This document shows, in pieces, positions 19,058 to 28,889 of a stretch of DNA of 64,000 bases (within the stretch, counting starts at the first letter, position 1; the number at the start of each line of letters is the position of its first letter). The stretch spans positions 1,240,001 through 1,304,000 of the forward strand of contig NZ_AP027922.1 in NCBI RefSeq assembly GCF_030296835.1, read 5' to 3'. The stretch comes from Pseudoalteromonas sp. MM1 (GTDB taxonomy: Bacteria; Pseudomonadota; Gammaproteobacteria; Enterobacterales; Alteromonadaceae). The position numbers and the translations under genes were made by a program. The notes under the pieces are model-generated. The model searched no databases. It was given only the letters and a program-made list of their open reading frames with translations, and was not told the DNA's origin.

Positions 19058-20011
19058 ATGAAAGCAGTTATTACCGCCACATTGTGTGTTTTTAGTGCCC
19101 AAGCGGTGCTTGCACAAACCAACCACGTTAAAACACCTGAGCAAACTAAACCCTTTAAAAGTAGCTTTGAGCTAAACGCAGATGCTGAAGTTGGGGTATT
19201 AAGTAACTCGGCGCTCTCTGTTCAGGAGCTTGACGATATTTCGTCGCAAAGTGACAGCGGCATAAAAACCGCAGCCGGTGTTAATGCAAAATGGCAATTA
19301 ACCAAAGGCGCTAAATTAACTTCAAGCTATAAGTTTGAACAACAAGACTACGATGAGTTTGATCAATACGATTTAGGCCTGCATCAATATGGTTTAGATG
19401 GCAGCTATAGCTTTAATAGCCATGAGGTAGGAGTTCGTTACGATGGCGCAAAAGCAAATGTAGATGGCGAACCATTTTTACACTTCAACCAAGCCAGTGC
19501 TTATTATGGTCATTTTTTAAACCCGCATACGTATTTGCGTATGAGCATAAAAACCAAAGCTAAACGTTTTACTACTGCAAAAGCACGTAATGCCGACGGT
19601 GTAGGCGGCGATGTAGCGCTTTATCATTTTATAAATAATGGCCAAACCATGCTAATGGCAGCGCTAAGTGCCGATAAAGAAAACGCCGACGACAACCAAT
19701 ACGACTTTAACGGCTACGGTTTTACTACTAAAGTTACGCACAAATTTACGGCCTTTAATATGGCTAACAAAGTGGGGGCTGGCTGGCGTTATCAAAATAA
19801 AGATTACGATGAGCAAACAACGGATGATTTTTTTGAGCAAATACCGTCGCGAGATGAGCACCGAAATGTAGTCAATGCGTTTTATAACATAGCTGTATTT
19901 GAGCACGTAACACTCATAGCCGAGGCTGAATATGGCGATTATCAATCTAAGCTTAGTAGCAATACCTATACGCAATCGGTTTTATCGGCGTCAGTTAAAG
20001 TGCACTTTTAG
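19058..20011 (+). CDS. Outer-membrane beta-barrel protein
   Basis: A 317-residue protein with a signal peptide ending AVLAQT. The body has alternating amphipathic strands such as GAKLTSSYKFEQQDYDEF and TLIAEAEYGDYQSK, and ends in a C-terminal Phe (KVHF) that serves as a barrel-assembly signal. ATG 19058 follows TTGGAG. It resembles barrels of surface-assembly or sensing systems, but no named family was recognised. It probably shares the transcript of the upstream secreted protein. The 3' end overlaps the convergent protease gene by 17 bases. Confidence 0.8.
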   Translation: MKAVITATLCVFSAQAVLAQTNHVKTPEQTKPFKSSFELNADAEVGVLSNSALSVQELDDISSQSDSGIKTAAGVNAKWQLTKGAKLTSSYKFEQQDYDEFDQYDLGLHQYGLDGSYSFNSHEVGVRYDGAKANVDGEPFLHFNQASAYYGHFLNPHTYLRMSIKTKAKRFTTAKARNADGVGGDVALYHFINNGQTMLMAALSADKENADDNQYDFNGYGFTTKVTHKFTAFNMANKVGAGWRYQNKDYDEQTTDDFFEQIPSRDEHRNVVNAFYNIAVFEHVTLIAEAEYGDYQSKLSSNTYTQSVLSASVKVHF

Positions 20012-21341
20012 GTGGGTAAATGGCGCCATAACCAAAGGTGGTGTCTTTGCCTTGCTCGCCTAAGTCGATGGCAAGCGATGTAAGTTCTTTAAGTGCTTTG
20101 GTTTTATTATTACCATGCTTTAACAATAAACAGCTCAATGCCGCGCTTACATGCGGCGCCGCCATTGACGTACCCGACTCCCTCCCAAATTTTCCATTGC
20201 CTTGGCTTGTAACAACATTTACACCAAGGGCTGTAAAGTCTATGTAATCGCCTTTATTTGACCATCTATAAATGTGGTTATTTGCATCAATAGCACTTAC
20301 CGCTATCACGCTTTTATACGCGCCTGGGTATAGCGGCTGCGACGCCGGCCCTTGGTTACCTGCAGCAGCTACAATTAACACGTTTTGTTTTATTGCAGCA
20401 GTAATACTTGCTTCTAAAACTGCGTTATTTGGCCCTGTTAGGCTCATATTTATTACGGGTATTTTTTTACTAACTAACCAGTTAAGTGCCTCTACTATGG
20501 CAAATAATGTAGCCCCTTGTGCATATTCAGATTGCCTATAAAACACCTCGGCACTGTAAAGCTTGGCACTGCCTAAAAGCGGGCTAAGTTTTGCGCCTTT
20601 ACCCGTAATTAACCCCGCTATGGCGGTGCCGTGTAAATTTGGCGAGCTTAACCCTTGTGGTAAAAAGCTTTGTGTGGTGATATTTGCGCCTTTAAATGCA
20701 CCGTGTTTAGTATTAATGGCGCTGTCGATCATGCCAATTTTTACACTTTGTGTGCAGTAAGGCGCAACAGGCTTATTTTGCGTTACTTTTAAGGTAGGCT
20801 CGCCTGTTTGCGCTTGGTAAATGTGGTTTCGGTCAAGTATTGCAGACTCATCTAAGTTAAGCGCTTTTAATAACTCACTTTTAGAATTAACACCTTGGGG
20901 CACGTTAAAGCGCACTAAGCTCATGTTAAGTGCGTTGTAATTTTTTACCGATAAAATGGTTACATTTTGCTGCTTTAGGGTATTAAGTTGTTGGCTATTT
21001 GCCATTAATAACCATTGGCGCTCTATTGCTCTAAAGCCGTTTTCTAGCTCTACTTCAACAAATGCGGTGTTTTGGCTATTTATATTAATGTTAAGCACAT
21101 TGGGTAAGCTGCTAATTGGCTCACTAATTTGCGCTTTTAGTTCATCAATCGATATTTGTGGAACAGGCACCGGAAGCGGCAGGCGTTGTGCCCGCTCTAT
21201 AGTTTGCTCAATACGCTGCTCTATTGGGTTTAGCTGCCCAAGTACCTGATCGACTCTCACTATATTGGCTGAGCTCGTTGCGCTAAATATGCAAAGCGAG
21301 GCGGCTATTATGTGTTTAACGCGGACTTTTTTCATGTTCAT
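19995..21341 (-). CDS. Subtilisin-like (S8) serine protease, secreted
   Basis: A 448-residue protease with a signal peptide (residues 1-25), a pro-region (about 26-195) with a proline-rich LPLPVPVPQ, and an S8 catalytic domain. The triad is Asp206 (GMIDSAIN), His237 (NLHGTAIAG) and Ser392 (SGTSMAAPH), with the oxyanion Asn329 (AAAGNQGP). It lacks a recognisable C-terminal sorting domain. It is divergent from the ECF sigma gene and convergent with the barrel gene, so it is likely part of the same envelope locus and may process its neighbours. No ECF-like promoter was seen upstream of it. Confidence 0.92.
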   Translation of the reverse strand: MNMKKVRVKHIIAASLCIFSATSSANIVRVDQVLGQLNPIEQRIEQTIERAQRLPLPVPVPQISIDELKAQISEPISSLPNVLNININSQNTAFVEVELENGFRAIERQWLLMANSQQLNTLKQQNVTILSVKNYNALNMSLVRFNVPQGVNSKSELLKALNLDESAILDRNHIYQAQTGEPTLKVTQNKPVAPYCTQSVKIGMIDSAINTKHGAFKGANITTQSFLPQGLSSPNLHGTAIAGLITGKGAKLSPLLGSAKLYSAEVFYRQSEYAQGATLFAIVEALNWLVSKKIPVINMSLTGPNNAVLEASITAAIKQNVLIVAAAGNQGPASQPLYPGAYKSVIAVSAIDANNHIYRWSNKGDYIDFTALGVNVVTSQGNGKFGRESGTSMAAPHVSAALSCLLLKHGNNKTKALKELTSLAIDLGEQGKDTTFGYGAIYPPKSAL

Positions 21342-21426
21342 AGTGGGTTACTTATTTTTTATTACACTGTTAGTTAACGTTTAACACATAGAAATATTTC
21401 ATTATTCAAATTATTTTGATTATTTG

Positions 21427-21454
21427 GGAATAAATGTTTTTTTGAATCGTCTTC
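21427..21454 (+). promoter_or_regulatory. ECF-type autoregulatory promoter
   Basis: GGAATAAA (21427) and CGTCTTC (21448) precede the sigma gene and match the promoter-like block at 18051-18078. This suggests autoregulation by the sigma factor encoded just downstream. Confidence 0.75.
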
Positions 21455-21476
21455 TTTATAAAAGGGGTAAAAATCA

Positions 21477-21968
21477 ATGAACGAAACATTAAAAACCTTA
21501 TTGCCCATGCTTAGGCGTTTTGCCTATTCGCTAACGGGTAGTAAAGCAGATGCAGACGATGTAGTGCAAATAACAATTGAAAAACTATTAGTAAAAGGCA
21601 TTCCGGATGACGTTGAGCCTGCTAAATGGGCGTTTAAAATTTGCCGCAATGTGTGGATAGACGAATACCGCTCACGCAAAGTAAGGCAAAATACGGCCCA
21701 GGCCGATGTTTTACCAGAGCCAATTACAAGTAATGAGCACCAAACACTCGAAAACAAACAAATGCTTAAAAATGTAAATACAGCACTTGGGCAATTACCC
21801 GAAGAGCAACGCGCCATTGTATCGCTGGTGGCAGTGCAGGGCATGGCCTATAAAGAAGTAGCACATACACTCGATATACCTATAGGCAGTGTAATGAGTA
21901 AATTATCGCGAGCACGCAGTACACTTTATAACTTAATAAAACCCGACTTTAAAAAGGAGCAAGTATGA
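21477..21968 (+). CDS. ECF RNA polymerase sigma factor
   Basis: A 163-residue sigma-70 family protein. Region 2 covers about residues 8-70 (LRRFAYSLTGSKADADDVVQ and ICRNVWIDEYRSRK). Region 4 covers about 105-155 (LPEEQRAIVSLVAVQGMAYKEVAHTLDIPIGSVMSKLSRAR), a helix-turn-helix. It is followed by a membrane anti-sigma gene with an ATGA overlap, the usual ECF arrangement. The signal that activates it is unknown; the neighbouring envelope genes suggest surface stress or adhesion. Confidence 0.94.
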   Translation: MNETLKTLLPMLRRFAYSLTGSKADADDVVQITIEKLLVKGIPDDVEPAKWAFKICRNVWIDEYRSRKVRQNTAQADVLPEPITSNEHQTLENKQMLKNVNTALGQLPEEQRAIVSLVAVQGMAYKEVAHTLDIPIGSVMSKLSRARSTLYNLIKPDFKKEQV

Positions 21969-22705
21969 ACATTAACGACGAAACACTTAGCGCCTTTTTA
22001 GACTCAGAACTCAGCGAGCACGAAATGGAGCAAGTGCGTAAAGCCCTCGAAACCAATGATGAACTAGTAATGCGACTTGCAGAGCTAAGCGAAGTAGACA
22101 TGCTAGTGAAAGAGCACGCTTCAAGTATTGATGACGCCCCCCTTAGTGACTCATTAGCTAAAACGGTTGCCAAATTTGATACAGCAACGATTAAAAACAC
22201 GTCAAATAGCAATGTAGTTACGTTAACCCCTTGGCAAAGGGTTAAGCAGTCGGCTAATAAAGGTTTAGCAATAGCTGCAAGCGTTGCCGTGGTATTTGGT
22301 ATTGCAATGACGAGCTATTTACAACCCAATGAGTCGCAAAATTTAGTAGCCAGTAACATAGCCTCAGCGCTTAACACACAGCTAAGTAGTGGTGTGTTTG
22401 AGCAAAGTGATGGCTCACTATTTAGCGCGCAGCTTAGCTTTAAAAATCAGCAAGGTGAGCTTTGTAGGCAGTATGCACTAAGCTCAAACAATACCACGCA
22501 AACAAGCATTGCTTGTAAAACGCAAAACGGTTGGCAAATTAAAGCGCAAACAGCCGCGCAGCAAAGTAATAACGGCGAGCAATATCAAACGGCGTCTAAT
22601 AACAGTGAGTTAGATGCTGTTATAGATAGCATGATCAGCGGCGTACCACTAGATAGAGCGCAAGAGCAGCAAGCAATTAGCGCAAAGTGGCAGTTAAACA
22701 AATAA
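21965..22705 (+). CDS. Membrane-spanning anti-sigma factor
   Basis: A 246-residue protein with an N-terminal anti-sigma domain starting MNINDETLSAFLDSELSEHEM (RseA/RsiW-like), one membrane helix near residues 99-119 (GLAIAASVAVVFGIAMTSYL), and a periplasmic domain with GELCRQYALS and two Cys. Its start overlaps the sigma stop by four bases, so translation is coupled. It should hold the sigma factor at the membrane until proteolysed or altered. Confidence 0.9.
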   Translation: MNINDETLSAFLDSELSEHEMEQVRKALETNDELVMRLAELSEVDMLVKEHASSIDDAPLSDSLAKTVAKFDTATIKNTSNSNVVTLTPWQRVKQSANKGLAIAASVAVVFGIAMTSYLQPNESQNLVASNIASALNTQLSSGVFEQSDGSLFSAQLSFKNQQGELCRQYALSSNNTTQTSIACKTQNGWQIKAQTAAQQSNNGEQYQTASNNSELDAVIDSMISGVPLDRAQEQQAISAKWQLNK

Positions 22706-22730
22706 TAATGTGTATAAAATGAGGTGAATT

Positions 22731-23243
22731 ATGAAAACATCTATCTTAATTATCAGTATTTTACTCATGGCGGGCTGCGCTTCTAAACCTGATTACCGCG
22801 CCGCGAATAATGGCTCACAAGGTTACAGCGAGCAAAAAATTAGCGACGACCAATACCGAGTAGAGTTTAAAAGTGTGTCAAATAATGTAGCCGATGCCGG
22901 TGATTATGCATTATTACGCGCAGCTGAGCTTACCCAAGCGCAAGGCTACGACTGGTTTGTTGTAACAAATAAAGAAACCTTTGTTGAGTCTAAATCGCAA
23001 GGCCCAGCATCATCTATTAGTGCATCACACAGCCAGCAATATGAGCGAAGCTGTGGTTTATTAACCTGCGAAACACGCGCACGCCCAACAAGCAGCGTAG
23101 GCGTACAGTTAAGCAACAATGATAAACGCAAAGAAGTGCACACCTTAATTGATATTAAAATGGGCAAAGGTATAAAACCCAGCGACAACAGCTTTAGCGC
23201 CCAAGATTTAATTGAAAACTTAAGCAAAAAAGCACAAAAGTAA
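22731..23243 (+). CDS. Lipoprotein of the CC0125/CC1285 type
   Basis: A 170-residue lipoprotein with lipobox LLMAGC (Cys at residue 16). The segment YRVEFKSVSNNVADAGDYALLRAAELTQAQGYDWFVV matches the fold typical of small CC0125/CC1285-family lipoproteins, in which YALLRAAELT and a following FVV strand are conserved. It follows the anti-sigma gene by 25 bases, with GAGG before the ATG, and is probably co-transcribed. Function unknown; envelope location expected. Confidence 0.8.
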   Translation: MKTSILIISILLMAGCASKPDYRAANNGSQGYSEQKISDDQYRVEFKSVSNNVADAGDYALLRAAELTQAQGYDWFVVTNKETFVESKSQGPASSISASHSQQYERSCGLLTCETRARPTSSVGVQLSNNDKRKEVHTLIDIKMGKGIKPSDNSFSAQDLIENLSKKAQK

Positions 23244-23384
23244 TTAAAAGAATAGTTATTAGCTGTCGCTATTTTATATGTGATTATATTTCAGCTACAC
23301 ATTTACGCTCTAACTTTTAGTTACAGTGGGCACTTAATTATAAGTCGGTTAGGTGCCTACTTTAAATGTGATTACCTCCCTTTA

Positions 23385-23396
23385 GACTTCGGAGTC
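23385..23396. promoter_or_regulatory. LacI-type operator candidate GACTTCGGAGTC
   Basis: A near-perfect 12-bp palindrome, flanked by A and T (14 bp), of the same form as the sites at 26331, 33822 and 39940. It lies about 350 bp upstream of the receptor start, so it could be a distal site. Confidence 0.55.
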
Positions 23397-23583
23397 TTTT
23401 AACTAGTGTTTTCCCCACCATACTTCCTTCTTTGGTTGTTTTTGTTAAATTAGACAGATCAAACCAGTGCTTTAAAGAATAAATACTAAAAATAAACTAC
23501 TGATTTTTAAGGGTTTGTTGTTATTTAAATACTCTACTTCGTTTTTAGTGTTATAAACATGTAAAACTTTTCTTTAATCTTTA

Positions 23584-23599
23584 TTGCATTCGAATGCAA
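23584..23599. promoter_or_regulatory. LacI-type operator candidate TTGCATTCGAATGCAA
   Basis: A perfect 16-bp palindrome with a central CG, about 145 bp upstream of the TonB receptor start. The site at 39940 combines one half of this palindrome with one half of the GACTTCGAAGTC type, which links the two forms. Confidence 0.65.
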
Positions 23600-23743
23600 A
23601 AAGCGATAGTTTTTATAAGTCGAAAAAATAGGCATTTAAATCGTGCTTTTAATAATTATAAATACTAAAAATACGATAGCGGGTTATTTAGCCCTTAAAT
23701 GCTTAATAAAATAACTTATATCAACAGGTGGAGAATTAATCTC

Positions 23744-26098
23744 ATGGCCGCACATATTTTACGTAAAACACTTATTTTTGCTGCTGTAAATACGGCGTTA
23801 TTGAGCTCAGCCTCGGTACATTCGCAAGAGGCAAAGTTAAACCCTAACAAAGAGTTAGAGGTTATTTCGGTTACCTCTACTAAGCGTGTTAAAAGTATTC
23901 AATCAGTACCGTTAGCTGTGACAGCTGTATCGGCTAAAGATTTACTGGAAAATGGCGTTACTGATATCTTAAACCTTGACAGCTTAGCGCCAGGTTTAAA
24001 GTCTGGCGTGTCGGGTAGTGATGCTCGCCCAGCTATGCGCGGTGCCAGAACAGAGCAAGTAGAAGCTAACGATGTTGCTATCGCGTTTTATTCTAACGGT
24101 GTTTATCGTCCTCGCCACGGGCAGGCGCTTGCTGGTTTTGTAGATTTAGAACGTGTTGAAGTATTACGTGGGCCACAAGGTACATTGTTTGGACGAAACT
24201 CATTTGGTGGGGCAATTGATGTAATAGCTAAAAAACCAGAGCTCGATATTACTGAAGGTGGTATGGCTGTTACATTTGGTAATTATGGTCATTTACGTGG
24301 TGAAGGCTTTTTTAATACAGCGCTTACTGATGACACTGCAGTACGTTTTACTGGGGTTCGAGAAATAAGGGATCCCTACGTTGAAAATACATTCAACGAA
24401 GATGCAGGCTTAAAAGATGCTGATATGTATTTTTTACGCGGCCAAATTTTTACCGAAATTAACGACGATATAAATTTAAATGTAAAAGTGGAAACGTGGC
24501 AAGACGACTCTAATGGAGGTGGTGCATTTGGTTATCATATTTTAGGTGTGCCTATAAATCCAGCCACAGGTAAAACAAGCTTGTCGGCCCCATTAACTGA
24601 GCGAATAGGTCGCGATGATGTATGTGGCAGTAATTGTGGCCGCTTTGGTGCAGGTTTAGATAACGTAGCAACACCAGGGCTTGATACAGCACAGGCGGTA
24701 TCGTCAGACCCATTCACTCAGCAGTTTGACTATAATCCATCGCGGGATGTAAGTGATGTAAGCATTAGTGCAGAGCTTAACTGGTCATTAGAGTCGGTGG
24801 ATTTAAAAGTGATTGCAGCCTCAATGGATTACGAAGAAACGCGTCTTACTGATGGTGATTTTTCGACGTATGCAACCACAGTTGATGGTAATGCGATTGA
24901 ATCAAAAACAAACTCGCTAGAAGTGCAGGTTAGCTCAACGTATGAAAGCGACTTTGAATGGGTAGCCGGTATTTATTTGTTTTCAGAAGATTTAGATAAT
25001 GCATTTTTAAATGGCAGCTATGGTGCCGTGGTTGACAATGTGCCAGATACAACCCAACCACAAGAATTTCAGTACGCGTCTTGGTTAAATCAAATTCAAT
25101 TAGAAACGCGATCCGCAGCGGCTTACTTCCAAGGTAACTATGCTTTTAGTGATGATACTCGTGGTATAGCTGGTATTAGATACACAAATGACAGCCGTGA
25201 GTGGGATATTTACGGGCAAAATCCAGATAATTTAAGTACGCTTGATTTTTCTGTGCTTGAGGTTGATAACGCAGATGACGACTGGAGCAAAGTAACATGG
25301 AAATTAGGGCTTGAGCACGATTTAACAAATTCTCAACTGCTTTATGCAACGGTATCTACAGGCTTTTTAGCGGGTAATGCTCAGGGTGCTTTTAATGGCG
25401 AAAATAGCTATGACGAGCAAACAGTAACGGCTTACGAGGTTGGCTTTAAAAGCATGTTGCTTGATAATTCATTAAGACTTAATGCTTCTTTATATTATAA
25501 CCAGTACGAAGATCTCCTCTCTACCCGTTTTCAAAACGTGGGTGGTACGGCAGTCTCGTTTTTTGGTAATGCAGGCGAAATTGATGCGACAGGCTTAGAG
25601 CTTGAAATTGATTGGCAGGTAAGTGATGCACTTCGCTTAGGGGCACGCGCCGCGTTTACAGACTCAACTTATGGCGATTTTGTAACACCAAACGTATTTG
25701 AAGAAGGTGGAGAGACCATTAACGGTGTAGATAACTTACTGCAACTTGATGGTAATGACGTGCAACTAAGCCCTAAATACAATATTACTCTATTGGCCAG
25801 TTATGAGTTTGACTTAGGTGATAATGGGCGAGTGGTGCCTGCTACCAGTATTCAATTATCGGATTCGTATACGACCAACGATTTGCCTTTTTCATTTGGT
25901 ACTCAAGAAAGTTACCAAAAGTACGATGCTAGCCTTGCATGGTATTCGGCAAATAATGAGTGGTCTGTGCGTGCGTATGTTCAAAACGCTGGAGATGAGC
26001 TTATATTACTTAGGACAGTCCGCTTTGGTGGTAATGTAGCTGCGGCCGATTATGCTAATCCGCGCACTTATGGTGTAAGGGTAGGCTATAACTTTTAG
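23744..26098 (+). CDS. TonB-dependent receptor of the catabolic island (1)
   Basis: A 784-residue outer-membrane receptor. It has a signal peptide (to about SVHSQE), a TonB-box-like LEVISVTSTKR, a plug with RPAMRGARTEQ and VEVLRGPQGTLFGRNSFGG, and a barrel ending GYNF. ATG 23744 follows GGTGGAG at about 10 bases; an upstream ATG at 23699 is possible. It is a paralogue of the next receptor (shared RPAMRGAR and LRGPQGTL segments). Upstream operator-like palindromes suggest control by the LacI protein at 37563-38567. It probably imports the substrate of the island; the ligand is unknown. Confidence 0.9.
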   Translation: MAAHILRKTLIFAAVNTALLSSASVHSQEAKLNPNKELEVISVTSTKRVKSIQSVPLAVTAVSAKDLLENGVTDILNLDSLAPGLKSGVSGSDARPAMRGARTEQVEANDVAIAFYSNGVYRPRHGQALAGFVDLERVEVLRGPQGTLFGRNSFGGAIDVIAKKPELDITEGGMAVTFGNYGHLRGEGFFNTALTDDTAVRFTGVREIRDPYVENTFNEDAGLKDADMYFLRGQIFTEINDDINLNVKVETWQDDSNGGGAFGYHILGVPINPATGKTSLSAPLTERIGRDDVCGSNCGRFGAGLDNVATPGLDTAQAVSSDPFTQQFDYNPSRDVSDVSISAELNWSLESVDLKVIAASMDYEETRLTDGDFSTYATTVDGNAIESKTNSLEVQVSSTYESDFEWVAGIYLFSEDLDNAFLNGSYGAVVDNVPDTTQPQEFQYASWLNQIQLETRSAAAYFQGNYAFSDDTRGIAGIRYTNDSREWDIYGQNPDNLSTLDFSVLEVDNADDDWSKVTWKLGLEHDLTNSQLLYATVSTGFLAGNAQGAFNGENSYDEQTVTAYEVGFKSMLLDNSLRLNASLYYNQYEDLLSTRFQNVGGTAVSFFGNAGEIDATGLELEIDWQVSDALRLGARAAFTDSTYGDFVTPNVFEEGGETINGVDNLLQLDGNDVQLSPKYNITLLASYEFDLGDNGRVVPATSIQLSDSYTTNDLPFSFGTQESYQKYDASLAWYSANNEWSVRAYVQNAGDELILLRTVRFGGNVAAADYANPRTYGVRVGYNF

Positions 26099-26201
26099 GC
26101 ATTATTTAATGATGTACTTTAAGATTTTAGCATAAGTGTAAGTTTGTGCATTTTGCTAAAATATAGCGTTTAAATTTTAAATTAAACAATCGCTTACATA
26201 G

Positions 26202-26232
26202 AGCCAGTAATAAATTATTACTGGCTTTTTTT
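26202..26232 (+). terminator. Intrinsic terminator after TonB receptor 1
   Basis: AGCCAGTAAT (26202-26211) pairs with ATTACTGGCT (26217-26226), followed by a T run. Confidence 0.9.
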
Positions 26233-26330
26233 TGTGTTTCGAAATCACTTTATTTTAATTTTAACTTGTTGTTTTATATTGGTTAATGTTGGCAAGGTTA
26301 TTATTCGTACAAAAAGTTGTTGATCTTTTT

Positions 26331-26342
26331 GACTCCGAAGTC
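26331..26342. promoter_or_regulatory. LacI-type operator candidate GACTCCGAAGTC
   Basis: A 12-bp near-palindrome, 110 bp before the second receptor. It is the inverse complement of the site at 23385 and matches the island-wide operator pattern. Confidence 0.65.
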
Positions 26343-26451
26343 TATTTTAGATCCATGCATTTTCAATTGATACAACTTGTTTACTGTAATAATTGAAAAT
26401 GTAGGTTTTGGGGAGAACTAAATACGTTTTATACTCGGGAGAATAATTATA

Positions 26452-28854
26452 ATGAAAGCTAAATTTACACGGACTCTCGTTCATTTTGCTGTCACTGGCG
26501 CTATTGCAGCAACCACAATGAATGCCCACGCCGCGCAAGAGCCTGAATCGGCACAAGTGCAAGAACACGTTAAAGAACCTGCCATTGAGCGTATAGCGGT
26601 AACCGCTAACAGACGCTCGCAAGACCTACAGGAAGTATCATCATCAATAACAGCATTAGGAGAAGGGGACATTGCCCGCGCTGGTATTATTGATGTTACT
26701 GGTCTTGAACAAGTAGTACCAGGCTTACGTATGGGGTCGTCGGGTGGTGAGGTTCGCCCTGCCATGCGTGGTGCTCGCACCAACGAAGTCGGTGTAGCAG
26801 GCACCGGTATTGCTGAGCAAATTGTAGGTATATTTCAAGATGGTATTTATGTACCTACCACTTCATCAGGCTTAGGGGCACTGGTGGATGTACAACGTAT
26901 TGAGGTATTACGTGGGCCGCAAGGCACGTTATATGGGCGTAATACGTTTGCAGGCAGTATTAATATTATTACTAACCAACCTGTTTTTGATGATTTACTG
27001 GGGAGTATAAAAGTTGAAACAGGCAGTTATAACCGCAGTGCTTACGAAGGAATTATAAATATTCCGGTGAGTGACACCGTGGCAACTCGTTTTGTAGTGG
27101 CCTCTGATCGCCATGATGGTTATATCAATAATTTAGTCATTCCAGGGCCTTCAGATGATTTACGCGAAAAAAATCAGTTTTATATGCGTAACGTTACTAA
27201 GTGGGAACCCAACGAAAAGTTTAATGCCACAGTACGCTTTGATTACTCGCGTAAAGACTCAAACTCAGAAGCTATTTGGGGTTATCAGCAAATAGCGGGC
27301 TACCAAATTGAAGAAACCTCGCCGGGGTCGGGTGTATTTAACACCACGCCTACAATAACCGAGGGGCATATTTATCAGCCTAGTGATGCACAGCACGAAG
27401 ACCTTGGCCCATATGATGTTTACCGCAATGGTTTTTCACTTGATAAGCAAGAAAGTTTTTCGACCACATTAGCACTTGAGTGGTATACCGACTTTGCAGA
27501 TATTAAATGGACCACTAATTATTCAACACTTAGTGGTAAGCAATATTACGATAACGACTACAGCGACGGAGGTATAGATTTTGTAGGTGGCTTTGGCCGT
27601 GAGGATGACCAAAAAACACTTTCATCTGAACTGCAATTTTCATCAAACGATGACGGTGACTTTTCGTGGATTGGTGGCCTTTATTACTTTGATCAAGAAG
27701 CCGACTGGAGCTGGTTATCGCATGCAGATACCACAGGCGACGGTGTATCAGACTCTGTTGTAGTGCCTTCGTGGGGAAACCCTGATTACGACCCACATAC
27801 AGCTAAATCAATTGCGGCATATGGACAACTACGTTACCAAATAACAGAAGATTTGCGTGTCATTGGTGGCCTACGTGTAAACCAAGACGATAAAACATTT
27901 ACCGGCGATACAATTCCTGATTGGGATGACTCAGCACTGCTTTATAAAGCGGCTGCCGAGTACGACATTAATAACGATATTATGGTGTATGCAAGTGTAG
28001 CAACTGGCTACAGAACCGGTGGCGCAAACGATTCGCGCGTAGTGGCTCGCGGTGCTGACCCACTTTATGATAACGAAGATGTTATCTCTTACGAAATGGG
28101 TATGAAAAGCTATTTGCTTGATGGTGCAATGCGTTTAAACCTTTCGGTATTTATGAACGAATACGAAGATGTAAAAGCACAGTTATTTGCAACCTCATGT
28201 AACGATACGACCGCTGGCGATACTGTTTTAGAGTGCGTTGCAGCAGGTACAGCTACCACATTTGAATACTACGAAAATGGCGGCGATGTAGAAACCATTG
28301 GCCTAGAAGCCGATATTCAATGGGTGCCTATCGAGAACCTCACACTTACCGGTACAGTATCACTGCTTGATAGTGAATTTGCTGATGGTTACGCGGTAGG
28401 TAATGAGCAACTTCGCCCATTATTGGCTTTAGGTAACTTAGAAGGCCGCCAAGACATAAACGACAGCGCTAGCCAGTTTAGTTTTGAAGGCTGGAGCCCA
28501 GCTATGGCGCCTGAATACAGTGTTGGTTTTTCAGCTCGTTATGAGTTTAGCTTAGGGGGAGACTCGTACTTAGTACCGTATATTCAACTAAATTACTTAG
28601 ACGATTACTACGCGTTTGATACGAATATTCCAGAGGTGCAAGTAGATGCGCATTTAATGGCTGATGCACGTTTAACGTGGTACATAAACGACAGTGTGCA
28701 AGTAGAGGCATACGTTAAAAATATTGGTGATAAAGCCATTTTAACCCGTGGTGTAGTGCACTCACAAATTGTTGATGGCTTACCTGCAAACTCAGTACAA
28801 GCTAACTGGAACAACCCACGTACGTGGGGCGCAAGCTTAAAATATCAGTTTTAG
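26452..28854 (+). CDS. TonB-dependent receptor of the catabolic island (2)
   Basis: An 800-residue receptor. The signal peptide ends TMNAHAAQ, the TonB-box-like segment is IERIAVTANRRS, and the plug contains RPAMRGARTNE and IEVLRGPQGTLYGRNTFAG. The barrel ends KYQF. It has its own upstream palindrome and terminator. The close relationship to receptor 1 and the differing loops suggest specialisation on related forms of one ligand. GGGAG precedes the ATG at a suitable distance. Confidence 0.92.
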   Translation: MKAKFTRTLVHFAVTGAIAATTMNAHAAQEPESAQVQEHVKEPAIERIAVTANRRSQDLQEVSSSITALGEGDIARAGIIDVTGLEQVVPGLRMGSSGGEVRPAMRGARTNEVGVAGTGIAEQIVGIFQDGIYVPTTSSGLGALVDVQRIEVLRGPQGTLYGRNTFAGSINIITNQPVFDDLLGSIKVETGSYNRSAYEGIINIPVSDTVATRFVVASDRHDGYINNLVIPGPSDDLREKNQFYMRNVTKWEPNEKFNATVRFDYSRKDSNSEAIWGYQQIAGYQIEETSPGSGVFNTTPTITEGHIYQPSDAQHEDLGPYDVYRNGFSLDKQESFSTTLALEWYTDFADIKWTTNYSTLSGKQYYDNDYSDGGIDFVGGFGREDDQKTLSSELQFSSNDDGDFSWIGGLYYFDQEADWSWLSHADTTGDGVSDSVVVPSWGNPDYDPHTAKSIAAYGQLRYQITEDLRVIGGLRVNQDDKTFTGDTIPDWDDSALLYKAAAEYDINNDIMVYASVATGYRTGGANDSRVVARGADPLYDNEDVISYEMGMKSYLLDGAMRLNLSVFMNEYEDVKAQLFATSCNDTTAGDTVLECVAAGTATTFEYYENGGDVETIGLEADIQWVPIENLTLTGTVSLLDSEFADGYAVGNEQLRPLLALGNLEGRQDINDSASQFSFEGWSPAMAPEYSVGFSARYEFSLGGDSYLVPYIQLNYLDDYYAFDTNIPEVQVDAHLMADARLTWYINDSVQVEAYVKNIGDKAILTRGVVHSQIVDGLPANSVQANWNNPRTWGASLKYQF

Positions 28855-28889
28855 AATTTCCTAAAATGGCCGCTACGGTCATTACTTTC

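Larger units (their letters stand above)
23244..23743. other. 500-bp non-coding control region
   Basis: No credible gene was seen. The stretch is AT-rich and holds two LacI-type palindromes (23385-23396 and 23584-23599) ahead of the TonB receptor gene. Confidence 0.7.
26099..26451. other. 353-bp intergenic region with terminator and operator
   Basis: Contains the receptor terminator (26202-26232) and the palindrome at 26331-26342; no other feature was seen. Confidence 0.7.

Noticed and set aside
23699..23743. Upstream ATG for TonB receptor 1
   Set aside because: It adds charged residues ahead of the signal peptide, and the GGTGGAG site lies after it; kept only as an alternative.
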